Positions 23,395-32,781 of a stretch of DNA of 48,418 bases are shown piece after piece. This DNA is from GCA-2687515 sp002687515 (GTDB lineage: Bacteria > Pseudomonadota > Alphaproteobacteria > Rhodospirillales > UBA2165): positions 1 through 48,418 of the forward strand of contig JASLNU010000068.1 in assembly GCA_030745835.1 (NCBI GenBank). Direction: 5' to 3'. Under the pieces are notes generated by a model. That model was given only the letters and a program-made list of their open reading frames with translations. It was not told the DNA's origin and made no database searches. How positions within the stretch are numbered: the first letter of the stretch is position 1; every line of letters starts with the position of its first letter. Both the position numbers and the translations under genes were made by a program.

Positions 23395-24840
23395 ATGGAG
23401 TGGTATCTGGCCCTCGTCCTCCTACTCGGCACAGTTTGCACGGCCATGTTCCTTAGTCTTCCTGTTGCTTTCGCCTTTTTTGCCGCTAACGTATTGGGCA
23501 CTTTCCTATTTATTAATGGTGACGTCGGCCTCGTTTTCATGCCGATGGAGTTCAATAACGCAATCAATTTTTCGCTGGCTCCGATTGCGCTCTTTTTGCT
23601 CATGGGCGAGATTTTATTGCACACAGGTGTGGCGTTTAAGGCTATCGGCGCCATTGATCGGATGATTTCCCGCGTGCCGGGCCGCCTTTCTGTTGTCACG
23701 ATTATTGGCGGAACGGTCTTTTCATCGCTGTCCGGTTCGACCATCGCCAACACGGCGATCCTCGGCTCGGTCCTGCTGCCCGACATGATTCAACGCGGAT
23801 ATAAACCTTCGATCGCCATGGGCCCGATTATGGCGGTCGGCGGCATTGCCATGCTGATCCCTCCTTCGGCGCTTGCGGTGCTGCTGGCCAGCATCGCCGA
23901 ACAATCGGTGGCGCAATTGCTGATCGCCGGCATCGTGCCCGGTATTTTGATGGCGGTGCTGTTTTTCGCCTACGTAATTCTCCGCTGCATCGCCAACCCG
24001 GAGCTGGCGCCAACCTATACTCCCGATGAAAGCGAGCTGAATACGCCGGTTACCTTTTCTTTGAATTGGCGGGGGCGGCAGCACTGGTCGGCGCAATATA
24101 ACGGCCGTCACCGGCGCGCCGTTCATCGCACCTTGCCGTTCATCCTTTATATTTTTCCGCTGTTCATCATCTTCATCGTCGTCGTCGGCAGTATCTTTTT
24201 CAAGATAGCGGCGCCGACCGAAGCCGCCGCCCTGGGCAGCCTTGCGTCACTCGGAATATGTTATTTTTTCCGTATCTTTAAAAACATCTTCAAGATTTCC
24301 GGCATCGACGGCGCCGATTTCAATTGGCGGGCGATTTGGAAATCGCTGATCGAAACCGCAAAAATCAACACCATGATCCTCTTCATCATCGCCGGTTCGC
24401 TGGTCTTCAGCCAGGCGCTCTCAAATTCCGGCGCCACCGACGGGCTCTTGAAGGCGATCAACTCACTTGATCTTACGCCGCTTATGGTGGTCATTATGAT
24501 GATGGTCGTGCTGCTCTTCCTCGGCGCCTTCATGGACCAGGTGAGCATGCTGCTCCTGACCCTGCCGTTTTTCCTGTTGGGCTCGCAGTCGCTGATGATC
24601 GTCTACAAGATCGACGTTATCTGGCTGATGGTGCTGATGCTGATCACCATGGAAATCAGCCTCCTGACGCCGCCCTTCGGGCTGTTGCTCTATGTCATGA
24701 AAGGCATCGCGCCGTTCGATGTGACCCTCGGTGAAGTGGTGAAGTCGGCGCTGCCGTTCATCCTGATCGAACTGGTGGTGCTGGTCCTCCTGGTCGCGGC
24801 GCCCGAGGTCGCCACCTGGCTGCCGAGCAAGGTCAACTAA
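23395..24840 (+). CDS. TRAP transporter large permease (DctM family)
   Basis: 481 aa, slightly longer than the usual 425-450. Many membrane helices; DctM motifs LFLLMGEILLHTGVA, GGTVFSSLSGSTIANTAILGSVLLPDM, IPPSALAVLLASIAEQSVAQLLIAGIVPG and AAPTEAAALG. Extra hydrophilic residues (about 202-240, with NWRGRQHWSAQYNGRHRR) explain the length. Base composition shifts from AT-rich at the 5' end to GC-rich from about 23.7 kb. Forms the membrane channel with DctQ, driven by a cation gradient. Confidence 0.92.
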   Translation: MEWYLALVLLLGTVCTAMFLSLPVAFAFFAANVLGTFLFINGDVGLVFMPMEFNNAINFSLAPIALFLLMGEILLHTGVAFKAIGAIDRMISRVPGRLSVVTIIGGTVFSSLSGSTIANTAILGSVLLPDMIQRGYKPSIAMGPIMAVGGIAMLIPPSALAVLLASIAEQSVAQLLIAGIVPGILMAVLFFAYVILRCIANPELAPTYTPDESELNTPVTFSLNWRGRQHWSAQYNGRHRRAVHRTLPFILYIFPLFIIFIVVVGSIFFKIAAPTEAAALGSLASLGICYFFRIFKNIFKISGIDGADFNWRAIWKSLIETAKINTMILFIIAGSLVFSQALSNSGATDGLLKAINSLDLTPLMVVIMMMVVLLFLGAFMDQVSMLLLTLPFFLLGSQSLMIVYKIDVIWLMVLMLITMEISLLTPPFGLLLYVMKGIAPFDVTLGEVVKSALPFILIELVVLVLLVAAPEVATWLPSKVN

Positions 24841-24911
24841 GCCATTTACCAATATCGCCGGCCGATCACGCGAATTTCACGTAATAATGATTTCGCGGCG
24901 CCAAGTCCCGC

Positions 24912-26480
24912 ATGCTATTGCTGCGCCGGGAGTACGGAAGCGTGGATTGGACCAGATTACCCTTCGGCCGGCGATTAGAAAACGTTGTTTCCGGGTTACG
25001 GCAATGCCGGCTGTGCCTGCGCATAACCTGGGCCATATTCCTTGCCATTCTTCTCACCGAGGCGGCAATTCTCATTTTCTCGGTGCGCGCCTTCGAGCGC
25101 GACCGTCTCTTGGAGGTCGAGCGCGAGGCCCTGGTCGTCATGCGGGTCATGCTGCGCGGCATGGTCCGGCAGGGCGCGGCGCCCGGCGCCCTGCAGCAGA
25201 TCGGCCCGAAGCTTCGGGAAAATACCGTCCTTATCGGCGCCCGGCTGCACGACAAGAAGGGAAAAATCGCCGGCGAGTTCGGCGCCCTGCCGGGCTCGTT
25301 CAAACTTGATTCTCTGGGCAAGGGCGCTGTCCAAAAAAGGCGCATGGATAACGGCGAGACGATGGATGTCCTGTGGCCGGCCAAAAAGGTTTACGCGCCC
25401 TATGCGGTAGCGGCGCGCATCGATACCAGCGAAATCGCCGGACAAGTGTGCGCCTTTATCTGGCGCATCATCGGTTTGATCCTGTTGATCACCGTGGTCG
25501 TGACCATCGTCGCCATGCTGGTGCTCGAGCGCCTGATGCTGAGGCCCATCCGCTCGCTGCGCCAGGGATTGGTAAGGGTCGCCGAGCACCCGGAAAACAC
25601 GGAAGCCATTGAAATATCAGCCCTCGGCAAGGATGAACTGCGCGAGGTTACGCTGTCGTTCAATGTCCTGACCGCGCGTCTGGCGGGCGCCTTTCGGGAA
25701 ATCGAGCGCCAGAACGCCGACCTGGCGGCGCAAGCCAAGCTGCAGACCGAGCTGAGGCAAGCCGCCGAAGCCGCGGATCACAGCAAAACCCTGTTCCTGA
25801 CCAATATGAGCCACGAATTGCGCACCCCGCTGAACGCCATCATCGGCTATTCGGAAGCCATAACCTTGGAAACCTTCGGGCCATTGGGAAACGAAAAATA
25901 CAAGGAATATATCGGCGATATCCACCTCTCCGGAGCGCATCTTTTGCAGCTCATCAACGACCTCTTAGATATGTCGGCGATCGAGGCGGGCAGGCTGGAG
26001 TTGAGCGAGGGCAGCCTGGATGTGGATGCGGTCATCGATACGGTTGTCAAATTGGTGCAGCCGCGCGCCGACGCGGCCGGGATAGATCTGCAAAAGCGGA
26101 GCAACGGCGCTCTTCCGGTTTTGATCGCCGACGAGCGGCGGGTCCGGCAAATCCTGCTCAACCTGATTACCAACGCGGTCAAATTCACCCAGCCCGGCGG
26201 CGAAGTGTCGGTGGCGGCAAACGGCGGCGGTGACAGGCAACTGACGATTACCGTCACCGATGACGGCATCGGCATGAACGACGATGATCTTTCCCGGGCG
26301 CTGAAGCCCTTTGGCCGGGCGAGCGGCGGTCGGGTGCGCGAAACCGAGGGCACCGGGCTAGGCTTGCCGCTGACCGTCGAGCTGATGAAAGCTCACGGCG
26401 GTTCCCTGGATATCAGCAGCCAGCCCGAAAAAGGCACCCGCGTCAGCCTCAGCTTCCCGCCCGAGCGCGTGGTCGGATAG
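24912..26480 (+). CDS. Sensor histidine kinase
   Basis: 522 aa. TM1 about residues 37-58, a periplasmic domain about 60-180, TM2 about 182-206, then HAMP (LMLRPIRSLRQGL onward). HisKA with H301 in SHELRTPLNAIIGY; HATPase with N-box NLITNAVKF, G1 DDGIGM and G2 GTGLGLPL. The H-box and YKEYIGDIHLSGAHLLQLINDLLDMS resemble the PdhS/DivJ-like kinases of alphaproteobacteria. No response regulator gene is adjacent, so it is an orphan; the signal is unknown. Confidence 0.93.
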   Translation: MLLLRREYGSVDWTRLPFGRRLENVVSGLRQCRLCLRITWAIFLAILLTEAAILIFSVRAFERDRLLEVEREALVVMRVMLRGMVRQGAAPGALQQIGPKLRENTVLIGARLHDKKGKIAGEFGALPGSFKLDSLGKGAVQKRRMDNGETMDVLWPAKKVYAPYAVAARIDTSEIAGQVCAFIWRIIGLILLITVVVTIVAMLVLERLMLRPIRSLRQGLVRVAEHPENTEAIEISALGKDELREVTLSFNVLTARLAGAFREIERQNADLAAQAKLQTELRQAAEAADHSKTLFLTNMSHELRTPLNAIIGYSEAITLETFGPLGNEKYKEYIGDIHLSGAHLLQLINDLLDMSAIEAGRLELSEGSLDVDAVIDTVVKLVQPRADAAGIDLQKRSNGALPVLIADERRVRQILLNLITNAVKFTQPGGEVSVAANGGGDRQLTITVTDDGIGMNDDDLSRALKPFGRASGGRVRETEGTGLGLPLTVELMKAHGGSLDISSQPEKGTRVSLSFPPERVVG

Positions 26481-26633
26481 CGCGCTAGTTTCAACTTGCC
26501 GTTGTCGGCTGCAATCTGGTTGGGAGCGGCGGCGTGCCGTGTTGCCCATGTCTTTCACCTCAACGGATGAGCGGCTATATCTTGCCCCCCGGCGCGGCAA
26601 TGGTTCGGCGCCGGCTTGGCAATGGGTTGAGGC

Positions 26634-28277
26634 ATGGCGCAGATAAAAATCCCGGTCCTGGTTGTCGGCGGCGGGCCGGTTGGGCTGATCCTTTCGATGG
26701 AATTGGCTTCCCGCGGCGTTCAATGCCTTTTGGTCAACGAGCGCGAAACCACCTCGACCCACCCGAAGGGCAGTTCCCTCAATTGCCGGACCATGGAAAC
26801 CGTCCGCCGGCTGGGCTTCGCCGATCAGGTGCGCAACACCGGCGTGCCGCCGGACCATCCCACCGACGTGATCTATGTAACCCGTTTCGCCGGCCATGAA
26901 CTGGCCCGGATAAAAATGCAGACCGGCCGGGAGAAAACGGAAAATCCGGGCCCCTGGGGCGCCACCCTTTTGACCCCGGAACCGATGCACCGGTCCAACC
27001 AGTTTTATTTCGAGGCGGTCTTCAAGGCCCGCGCCGACAGCTTTGATGAAGCCGATCTTCGTTTCGGCTGGCGCCTGTTGAGCTTCGCCCAGCATGCCGA
27101 TCACGTCGAAGCCGAGATCGAGGATATAAAGAGCGGCCAACGCGCAGAGGTCGTCGCCGATTATATGGTCGGCTGCGATGGCGGCCAGAGCATGGTGCGC
27201 CGCCAGCTCGGCTTCAATTACGCCGGGCGCTCAAGCTCGGGAAAAAATTTCTATGACGGTGATATGATTTCGGCATACATGCGCGCACCCCAGGTCTATG
27301 ACGTGCTCGGCATGCCGGTCGGCTGGCATTACCTGACCGTCAACAACGATTTTCGCACCGATTGCATCACCCTCGACGGCAAGGGCGATTTCCTGATGCT
27401 GGCCGAATTGCCGAAGGGCAAGAGCATCGATCAGATCGATGCGGTCGCCATGTTCCGGAACGCGGTCGGCGCCGACATCCCGATCGAAGCGGTTTCGGTG
27501 CAGGACTGGATCGCCGGCTTGGCGCTGGTCGCCGACGGTTATCAAGCGGGACGGGTGTTCCTTGCCGGCGATGCGGTGCATCTGTTCACGCCGTCCGGCG
27601 GCTTCGGCTTCAATACCGGGATCGACGATGCGGTCAATCTGGGCTGGAAGCTGGCCGCCGTCGCCGAGGGCTGGGGCGGGGCCGGCCTGCTCGACAGCTA
27701 CGAGGCCGAGCGCCGTCCCATCGGTATCCGCAACACCAATGAATCCGGCCGCCTGGCCGCCCAGATCGGCGATCTGAAATTTCCGGAAAATATCGAGGAC
27801 GAGGATCAAGCCGGTGCCGCTGCCCGCGTGGAATTCGGTGAAGAGCTGATGAAATTCAAGGAAGAATTCGCCAGCCTCGGCATCCAATTGGGCGCCCGCT
27901 ACGACGGCTCGGCGATCATCGCCGATGACGGCACGGCGCCGCCGCCCGATCAGGCGGTCGATTACATCCCATCCGCCTGCCCCGGCGGCCGGGCGCCCCA
28001 TTATTGGATCGAGGACCGTCATTCCCTCTACGATGCGTTCGGACCCTGGTTCACCCTGCTGCGCCTCGGCGCCAAAGCCGGCAGTGGCGATGCGCTGATT
28101 GCGGAAGCGGCGCGGCGCGGCATCCCGGTCCAGGTGGCGGACGTTGCCGAAGACGGCGCCCGCGATCTTTACCAGCGCGACCTGGCCCTGATCCGCCCCG
28201 ACCAGCACGTCGCCTGGCGCGGCGACAGGGAACCGGACGATCCTGAGAAATTATGGAACAGGGTTACTGGGCGGTAA
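26634..28277 (+). CDS. FAD-dependent aromatic monooxygenase (group A)
   Basis: 547 aa. FAD Rossmann motif VVGGGPVGL (residues 10-18), the DG motif VGCDGGQSMVR and the second FAD motif VFLAGDAVHLFTPSGGFGFNTGIDDAVNLGWKL. This is the PobA/MhpA/resorcinol-hydroxylase type that hydroxylates aromatic rings with NAD(P)H and O2. The C-terminal thioredoxin-like extension is partly present (residues about 450-547). A partial second copy of its 3' end lies at 32524-32621. No ring-cleavage dioxygenase is in the immediate neighbourhood. Confidence 0.9.
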   Translation: MAQIKIPVLVVGGGPVGLILSMELASRGVQCLLVNERETTSTHPKGSSLNCRTMETVRRLGFADQVRNTGVPPDHPTDVIYVTRFAGHELARIKMQTGREKTENPGPWGATLLTPEPMHRSNQFYFEAVFKARADSFDEADLRFGWRLLSFAQHADHVEAEIEDIKSGQRAEVVADYMVGCDGGQSMVRRQLGFNYAGRSSSGKNFYDGDMISAYMRAPQVYDVLGMPVGWHYLTVNNDFRTDCITLDGKGDFLMLAELPKGKSIDQIDAVAMFRNAVGADIPIEAVSVQDWIAGLALVADGYQAGRVFLAGDAVHLFTPSGGFGFNTGIDDAVNLGWKLAAVAEGWGGAGLLDSYEAERRPIGIRNTNESGRLAAQIGDLKFPENIEDEDQAGAAARVEFGEELMKFKEEFASLGIQLGARYDGSAIIADDGTAPPPDQAVDYIPSACPGGRAPHYWIEDRHSLYDAFGPWFTLLRLGAKAGSGDALIAEAARRGIPVQVADVAEDGARDLYQRDLALIRPDQHVAWRGDREPDDPEKLWNRVTGR

Positions 28278-28321
28278 GGCGATTTGGGCCGAAATACGCT
28301 GACCCCGATTTTCGGCTCCAT

Positions 28322-28335
28322 TTGACATAAGTCAT
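28322..28335. promoter_or_regulatory. FNR/FixK-like box upstream of the ABC importer
   Basis: TTGACATAAGTCAT approximates the TTGAY-N4-RTCAA recognition pattern of FNR/FixK/DNR regulators, deviating in the last base, 149 bases before the binding-protein start. It could alternatively be a -35 element (TTGACA). Suggestive only. Confidence 0.3.
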
Positions 28336-28483
28336 TTGCTCTGCCGCCACAGACCGTTTAACGTCTTCCATTCAACCGCCGCCAGATTGGCAAATTCGAT
28401 ATTGCCTTTCCGCGGCATTCGGTGATCTTCAACGACACGATACCGAGACATCAAAAACAGGATCAATCAACGGAGGCATCAAA

Positions 28484-29524
28484 ATGAGACATCAGGTTCT
28501 AAGGAAGCTTTGGGTATTTTCACTAATTGGGATTATCGCCGGGATAGTTTCCACGTCGGCCGTAGCCGGCATGGATAAGTCGGCGATCGACGCCCTTTAT
28601 CAGAAAGCCAAAAAAGAAGGCAAGGTCGTCGTCTGGGGACCGCAAAAAAATACCCTGGCCTACGTCAAAGAAAATTTTGGCAAGCAGTATCCCGGCATCG
28701 AGGTGGTAACCGCCGCCTCTCTGCGCTCCGGCACCAAAATCATCGCCGAGGCCAAGGCCAAACGTTACACCCTGGACACGTTTATTTTCCCAATCAGCAG
28801 CGGCATGCTGCCCCTCTACAAGCGCAAACTCCTGGCCAGGGGCCCTTGGAAGGAATTCGGCGTGCCCAAGGCAAAACAATTCCTTGATGGCCATGTCGCC
28901 GGGCTCAACAATTTGGCCTATGTGGTCGTCTACAACACGAATAATGTGAAGCCAGGCGAAGTCCCCAGCAAGTGGGAGGATCTGCTTCATCCCAGATGGA
29001 AAGGGCGGCTCTTGGGCAGCCCGTTCCTATTCCCCCATTTGATGGCCTATTTTAACTTAACATGGAGCGATGAAAGAACCCTCGCCTATACCAGGACCAT
29101 GATCAACAAACAGAAAATCTTGCTGGCGCGCGGACCACGCGAAGGTTTCCTGAAATCCGGCGAACGACATCTGGTGGTCGGCGACTTCACCCAATTGGCC
29201 AAGATCTACAAAGATCATGGTGTTCCGGTCAAATACAAGTTCATGGATTTGACGCCGTCGCCGCAATTTACGTCGGCGGTAATGGCCAATGCGCCACACC
29301 CCAATGCCGCACGGCTATTGGCCGGCTGGTTGACGACCGAGACAGCGGTCAAATTGCGCGAGAAAAAATACATGTTTGACCTGACGCCGTCTTCCAATTC
29401 GTCACTGGCCAAGGAAATGCGCGCCTCGGGCACCAAACATATCTTGGAGACAGCCAAGAACTTCGCGTCACGAAAAGTCAATTATAAGAAGTTCCACCCC
29501 ATCGTTACGGGCCGGAAAAAGTAA
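28484..29524 (+). CDS. ABC transporter binding protein, Fe3+/spermidine-type extracellular solute-binding protein
   Basis: 346 aa with signal peptide (residues 1-28, ending STSAVAG). GGAGG at 28472-28476 precedes the ATG. AKKEGKVVVWGPQ, VVVYNTNNVKPGEVPSKWEDLLHPRWKGRL and ANAPHPNAARLLAGWL are hallmarks of family 1 Fe(3+)/AfuA-like proteins. Iron is the classical ligand, but 2-aminoethylphosphonate and organic-acid binders share the fold. First gene of a three-gene importer operon. Confidence 0.9.
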   Translation: MRHQVLRKLWVFSLIGIIAGIVSTSAVAGMDKSAIDALYQKAKKEGKVVVWGPQKNTLAYVKENFGKQYPGIEVVTAASLRSGTKIIAEAKAKRYTLDTFIFPISSGMLPLYKRKLLARGPWKEFGVPKAKQFLDGHVAGLNNLAYVVVYNTNNVKPGEVPSKWEDLLHPRWKGRLLGSPFLFPHLMAYFNLTWSDERTLAYTRTMINKQKILLARGPREGFLKSGERHLVVGDFTQLAKIYKDHGVPVKYKFMDLTPSPQFTSAVMANAPHPNAARLLAGWLTTETAVKLREKKYMFDLTPSSNSSLAKEMRASGTKHILETAKNFASRKVNYKKFHPIVTGRKK

Positions 29525-29559
29525 GTCGATCCGCATTATTGGATCGATGGGATAACTGA

Positions 29560-31305
29560 GTGGCGGCGATAGCTGCGTTGTTTTCGGGTCGCCGGGGTGG
29601 CGATCTCGGCGCCGGGGGCGTTCTTGTCCTCGGCGCCGGCGTTGTCGCCGCGCTTTATTTCATATCGGCGCCGCTGTTCACTTTGGTGTCGTCGGCCTTC
29701 AGAGGGCCGGAAGATCTGCTGCCGTTCGAGGATGCCGCGGTATGGACCCTGGATCACTTTTTCGAGGTCTATACCAGCCCCGTTCTCTATCAGGAGATAA
29801 TTCCCCAGACCCTTATTTTCGCCATCGGCGCTGTGGCTTTCGCCTTTTTCGTCGCCTTTACCCTGGCCTGGCTGGTGGAGCGCACTGATCTGCCGGGACG
29901 CAATTTATTTTTCACTTTAATCCTGTTTCCGCTGCTGGTGCCGACCTTGATGCTGGGTATCGCCTGGGTCTTTATGTTCGGCCCCAACGCCGGCTGGATC
30001 AATCAGGCGATCCGCTTTCTACTCGGTATGGAGGGGAGCGGACCGTTCGATATTTTCAGCATGACCGGGTTGATATTGGCTCAAGGAGCGGCGCTGGTTC
30101 CATTCGTGTTCCTTTTGTTGACGGCGGCGTTGCGGTCGATGAATCCCTCCTTGGAAGAAGCCAGCGTCGCCTCCGGCGCCTCACCCTTCACGACATTCTT
30201 CCGGGTAACTCTGCCGGTTCTCAGGCCCGGTATTCTGGCGCCGCTTATTCTGGCCTTTCTGGTCGCCATGGAACAGTTCGAACTCCCCCTGATCATCGGT
30301 CTGCCCGCCCGCATCAACGTTTTCAGTATCCGCATTTTCTTTGAACTGACGCCGAACGCCGAACTGCCCATCTATGGCCGCGCGGCATCCCTGGCGCTGC
30401 CGTTCCTCGGTATCGGTATCCTGCTGCTGCTGATGTACAACCATTTTATCCGGCAAGCCGACAGTTTTGTTACGGTTACCGGCAAGGGCTACCGGCCGGA
30501 GAGGATCAAGCTCGGCAATTGGAAGTGGCCGGCGCTGGCGTTTGTCACCTTCTTTTTGGCCTTTGTCGCGGTTTTGCCGGCTCTTGTTCTGCTCTGGACC
30601 AGTTTCTTCGGTTTCAACACGCCGAGTTTCGGCGCGCTGGCGAATTTATCCTTCACGCCCTATATCGAACTCTTCCAGGAAACGCGCTTCTACCGGGCGA
30701 TCGGCAACACCTTCCTGGTCGCCGGCGGCAGCGCCGTAATCGTTACCCTGATCGGAGTCACGGTGGCCTGGATTTTGGTCCGCACCAAAATGCCGGGCCG
30801 TGTAATCCTTGATTTTGTCAGCTTCTTTTCCATCGCAATTCCGTCGGTGATTGCCGGGCTGGCCGCCATGCTGCTTTATCTCAGCATGCCGATCGGCGTC
30901 TACGGCACGGTGTGGGTGCTTATCCTGGCCTATTCTTACCGTTTCGCCGTCACCACCCGGCTTAACCGGGCCGGCTTGATGCAGCTTCATAAAGAACTGG
31001 AAGAGGCGTCCTACGCCGCCGGCGGCACCTGGATAACAACCGTCAGACGGGTCGTCCTGCCGCTGATGGGGCCTTCTATATTAGCCAGCTTGGTGTTGTT
31101 GTTCATTATCGGTTTCCGCGAATTCACGATTCCGCTGATCCTGATGAGCGAGGACAACATGGTGTTGAGCATAATATTGTGGCGATTGTTCGAAAACTTG
31201 GAATTATCCAAGGCCGCCGCCGTTGGCATACTGATCATCATATTTGTTATCCCGATCATTTTCCTGATGCGGCGATTCCTTTTGCCAAAGGAAGGAGCGA
31301 ATTAG
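29560..31305 (+). CDS. ABC transporter permease, fused FbpB-type
   Basis: 581 aa from a GTG. Two homologous permease halves (about residues 80-290 and 370-575), each with an EAA loop: EEASVASGASPFTTFFRVTLP in the first and EEASYAAGGTWITTVRRVVLP in the second. This duplicated layout is that of AfuB/FbpB iron permeases. Twelve or so membrane helices. The stop is four bases before the ATPase. Confidence 0.92.
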   Translation: MAAIAALFSGRRGGDLGAGGVLVLGAGVVAALYFISAPLFTLVSSAFRGPEDLLPFEDAAVWTLDHFFEVYTSPVLYQEIIPQTLIFAIGAVAFAFFVAFTLAWLVERTDLPGRNLFFTLILFPLLVPTLMLGIAWVFMFGPNAGWINQAIRFLLGMEGSGPFDIFSMTGLILAQGAALVPFVFLLLTAALRSMNPSLEEASVASGASPFTTFFRVTLPVLRPGILAPLILAFLVAMEQFELPLIIGLPARINVFSIRIFFELTPNAELPIYGRAASLALPFLGIGILLLLMYNHFIRQADSFVTVTGKGYRPERIKLGNWKWPALAFVTFFLAFVAVLPALVLLWTSFFGFNTPSFGALANLSFTPYIELFQETRFYRAIGNTFLVAGGSAVIVTLIGVTVAWILVRTKMPGRVILDFVSFFSIAIPSVIAGLAAMLLYLSMPIGVYGTVWVLILAYSYRFAVTTRLNRAGLMQLHKELEEASYAAGGTWITTVRRVVLPLMGPSILASLVLLFIIGFREFTIPLILMSEDNMVLSIILWRLFENLELSKAAAVGILIIIFVIPIIFLMRRFLLPKEGAN

Positions 31306-31309
31306 AACG

Positions 31310-32437
31310 ATGTTGCGGGTCAAAAATCTGAGCAAGACTTATGAAACGCCCGAAGGCCCCGCCCGGGCCGTCAAAGGCATCGATTTCGAAGTCGGCGAGG
31401 GCGAGTTCTACACCTTGCTGGGACCCTCCGGGTGCGGCAAGACGACGACGCTCCGCTGCATCGCCGGGTTGGAAAAACCGGATGGCGGTGAGATCTTTAT
31501 CGATGGTGACAATGTCGCCAATCCGGCCGAAGAACATTTTGCCCCGACCCACCACCGGAATATCGGCATGGTGTTTCAATCCTATGCCATCTGGCCGCAC
31601 TTCGATGTGTTTAATAACGTGGCCTACCCGCTACAGGTAAAAAAGCCTCGGCCGCCAAAAGCCGAAATCAATGATCTGGTGATGGATGCCTTGACCCAGG
31701 TCGGCATGGAGGACTTCGCCAAACGCCCGGCGACGAAAATTTCCGGCGGCCAGCAGCAAAGGGTCGCCTTGGCCCGCGCGCTGGTACGGCGACCCAAGCT
31801 ATTGCTGCTTGATGAACCGCTGTCCAACCTGGACGCTAAATTGCGTGAGCAAATGCGGATCGAGCTTGAAGAAATGGTGGCCCGAATTGCGATCACCACC
31901 CTTTACGTCACCCACGACCAGTCGGAAGCGTTATCAATGTCCGACCGGGTGGCGGTGATGTCGGATGGGCTGATCATCCAGGAAGACGAGCCGCGTATAA
32001 TTTATGGTCAACCGGCAAATGAATTTGTTGCGTCTTTTCTGGGAACCGCAAACTTCATCAACGGCGTGATTGCGAAGCGGATCAATGATGACACCGGTAT
32101 TGTCGATATCAACGACGGTAATGGAAAACTGGAGGTGGCTCTATCCAGTGGCCAGGAAAGCGGAGACGTTTTGCAAATTGTCGTCCGGCCAGAGGACATT
32201 CACGCCACCAGCGTGCCGCCCGAAGATTTGTCCAATGTCCTTGAAGGGGTCGTCGATCTGCTTAATTTCCAAGGCGGTTATACCGAATGTTTCGTTCATG
32301 TCGGTGCGTTGCGCCTCAGAAGCATTGTCCACCAGTCCTTGCGGGCCAATCCGGGCGACAAGATCTGGTTGAGTGTTGATCCGCGGCACTGCGTCATTTT
32401 CTCCGGGAAAAATAAATCCGGCGCTGAGCCCGCCTGA
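31310..32437 (+). CDS. ABC transporter ATP-binding protein, FbpC/PotA-type
   Basis: 375 aa. Walker A GPSGCGKT (38-45), Q-loop MVFQSYAIWPH, signature ISGGQQQRVALARAL, Walker B LLLLDEP with SNLDAK, H-loop YVTHDQSEAL, and a C-terminal TOBE domain (after about residue 240). Energises the fused permease. GGAAGGAGCG ending in the permease gene serves as ribosome-binding site, implying coupling. Confidence 0.94.
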   Translation: MLRVKNLSKTYETPEGPARAVKGIDFEVGEGEFYTLLGPSGCGKTTTLRCIAGLEKPDGGEIFIDGDNVANPAEEHFAPTHHRNIGMVFQSYAIWPHFDVFNNVAYPLQVKKPRPPKAEINDLVMDALTQVGMEDFAKRPATKISGGQQQRVALARALVRRPKLLLLDEPLSNLDAKLREQMRIELEEMVARIAITTLYVTHDQSEALSMSDRVAVMSDGLIIQEDEPRIIYGQPANEFVASFLGTANFINGVIAKRINDDTGIVDINDGNGKLEVALSSGQESGDVLQIVVRPEDIHATSVPPEDLSNVLEGVVDLLNFQGGYTECFVHVGALRLRSIVHQSLRANPGDKIWLSVDPRHCVIFSGKNKSGAEPA

Positions 32438-32523
32438 TTATTCCGTTCCTAATCCAATGATCGGCCGCCTGCCGGACGAAGCGCGCCGCCGAATGCAAGG
32501 GGCGCGCCGTCCTGGTGTTCTTC

Positions 32524-32621
32524 AGGCATCCGCCCCGACCGGCACGCCGCCTGGCGCGGCGATAAGGAACCGGACGATGCGGCGGAATTTTGGGACAGGG
32601 TTACCGGGGAGGTAAGGCGAA
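32524..32621 (+). pseudogene. 3'-end remnant of a second flavin monooxygenase gene
   Basis: Translating from 32528 gives IRPDRHAAWRGDKEPDDAAE then FWDRVTGE, matching the intact monooxygenase end (IRPDQHVAWRGDREPDDPEK then LWNRVTGR) at 28193-28277. DNA similarity continues past the stop into GGTAAGGCGA. A single-base insertion (GGGGAGGTAA against GGGCGGTAA) removes the stop. Upstream bases (about 32460-32523) no longer align clearly. Only the tail of a paralogue remains. Confidence 0.75.
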
Positions 32622-32781
32622 ATATCCTTCGTCTTTCGCCAAGCTCAGGGGGTTCTGAAAACCCATCAAATGCCGTGTCGAAAACCGGTGGATTTCCGAA
32701 CCCGTTATTCCCTATTATTGGGTATTCAGAATAGGGTGGTTTTCTGAATGGGGACACTTGAACGCGGCAGGTAAGAAATCG

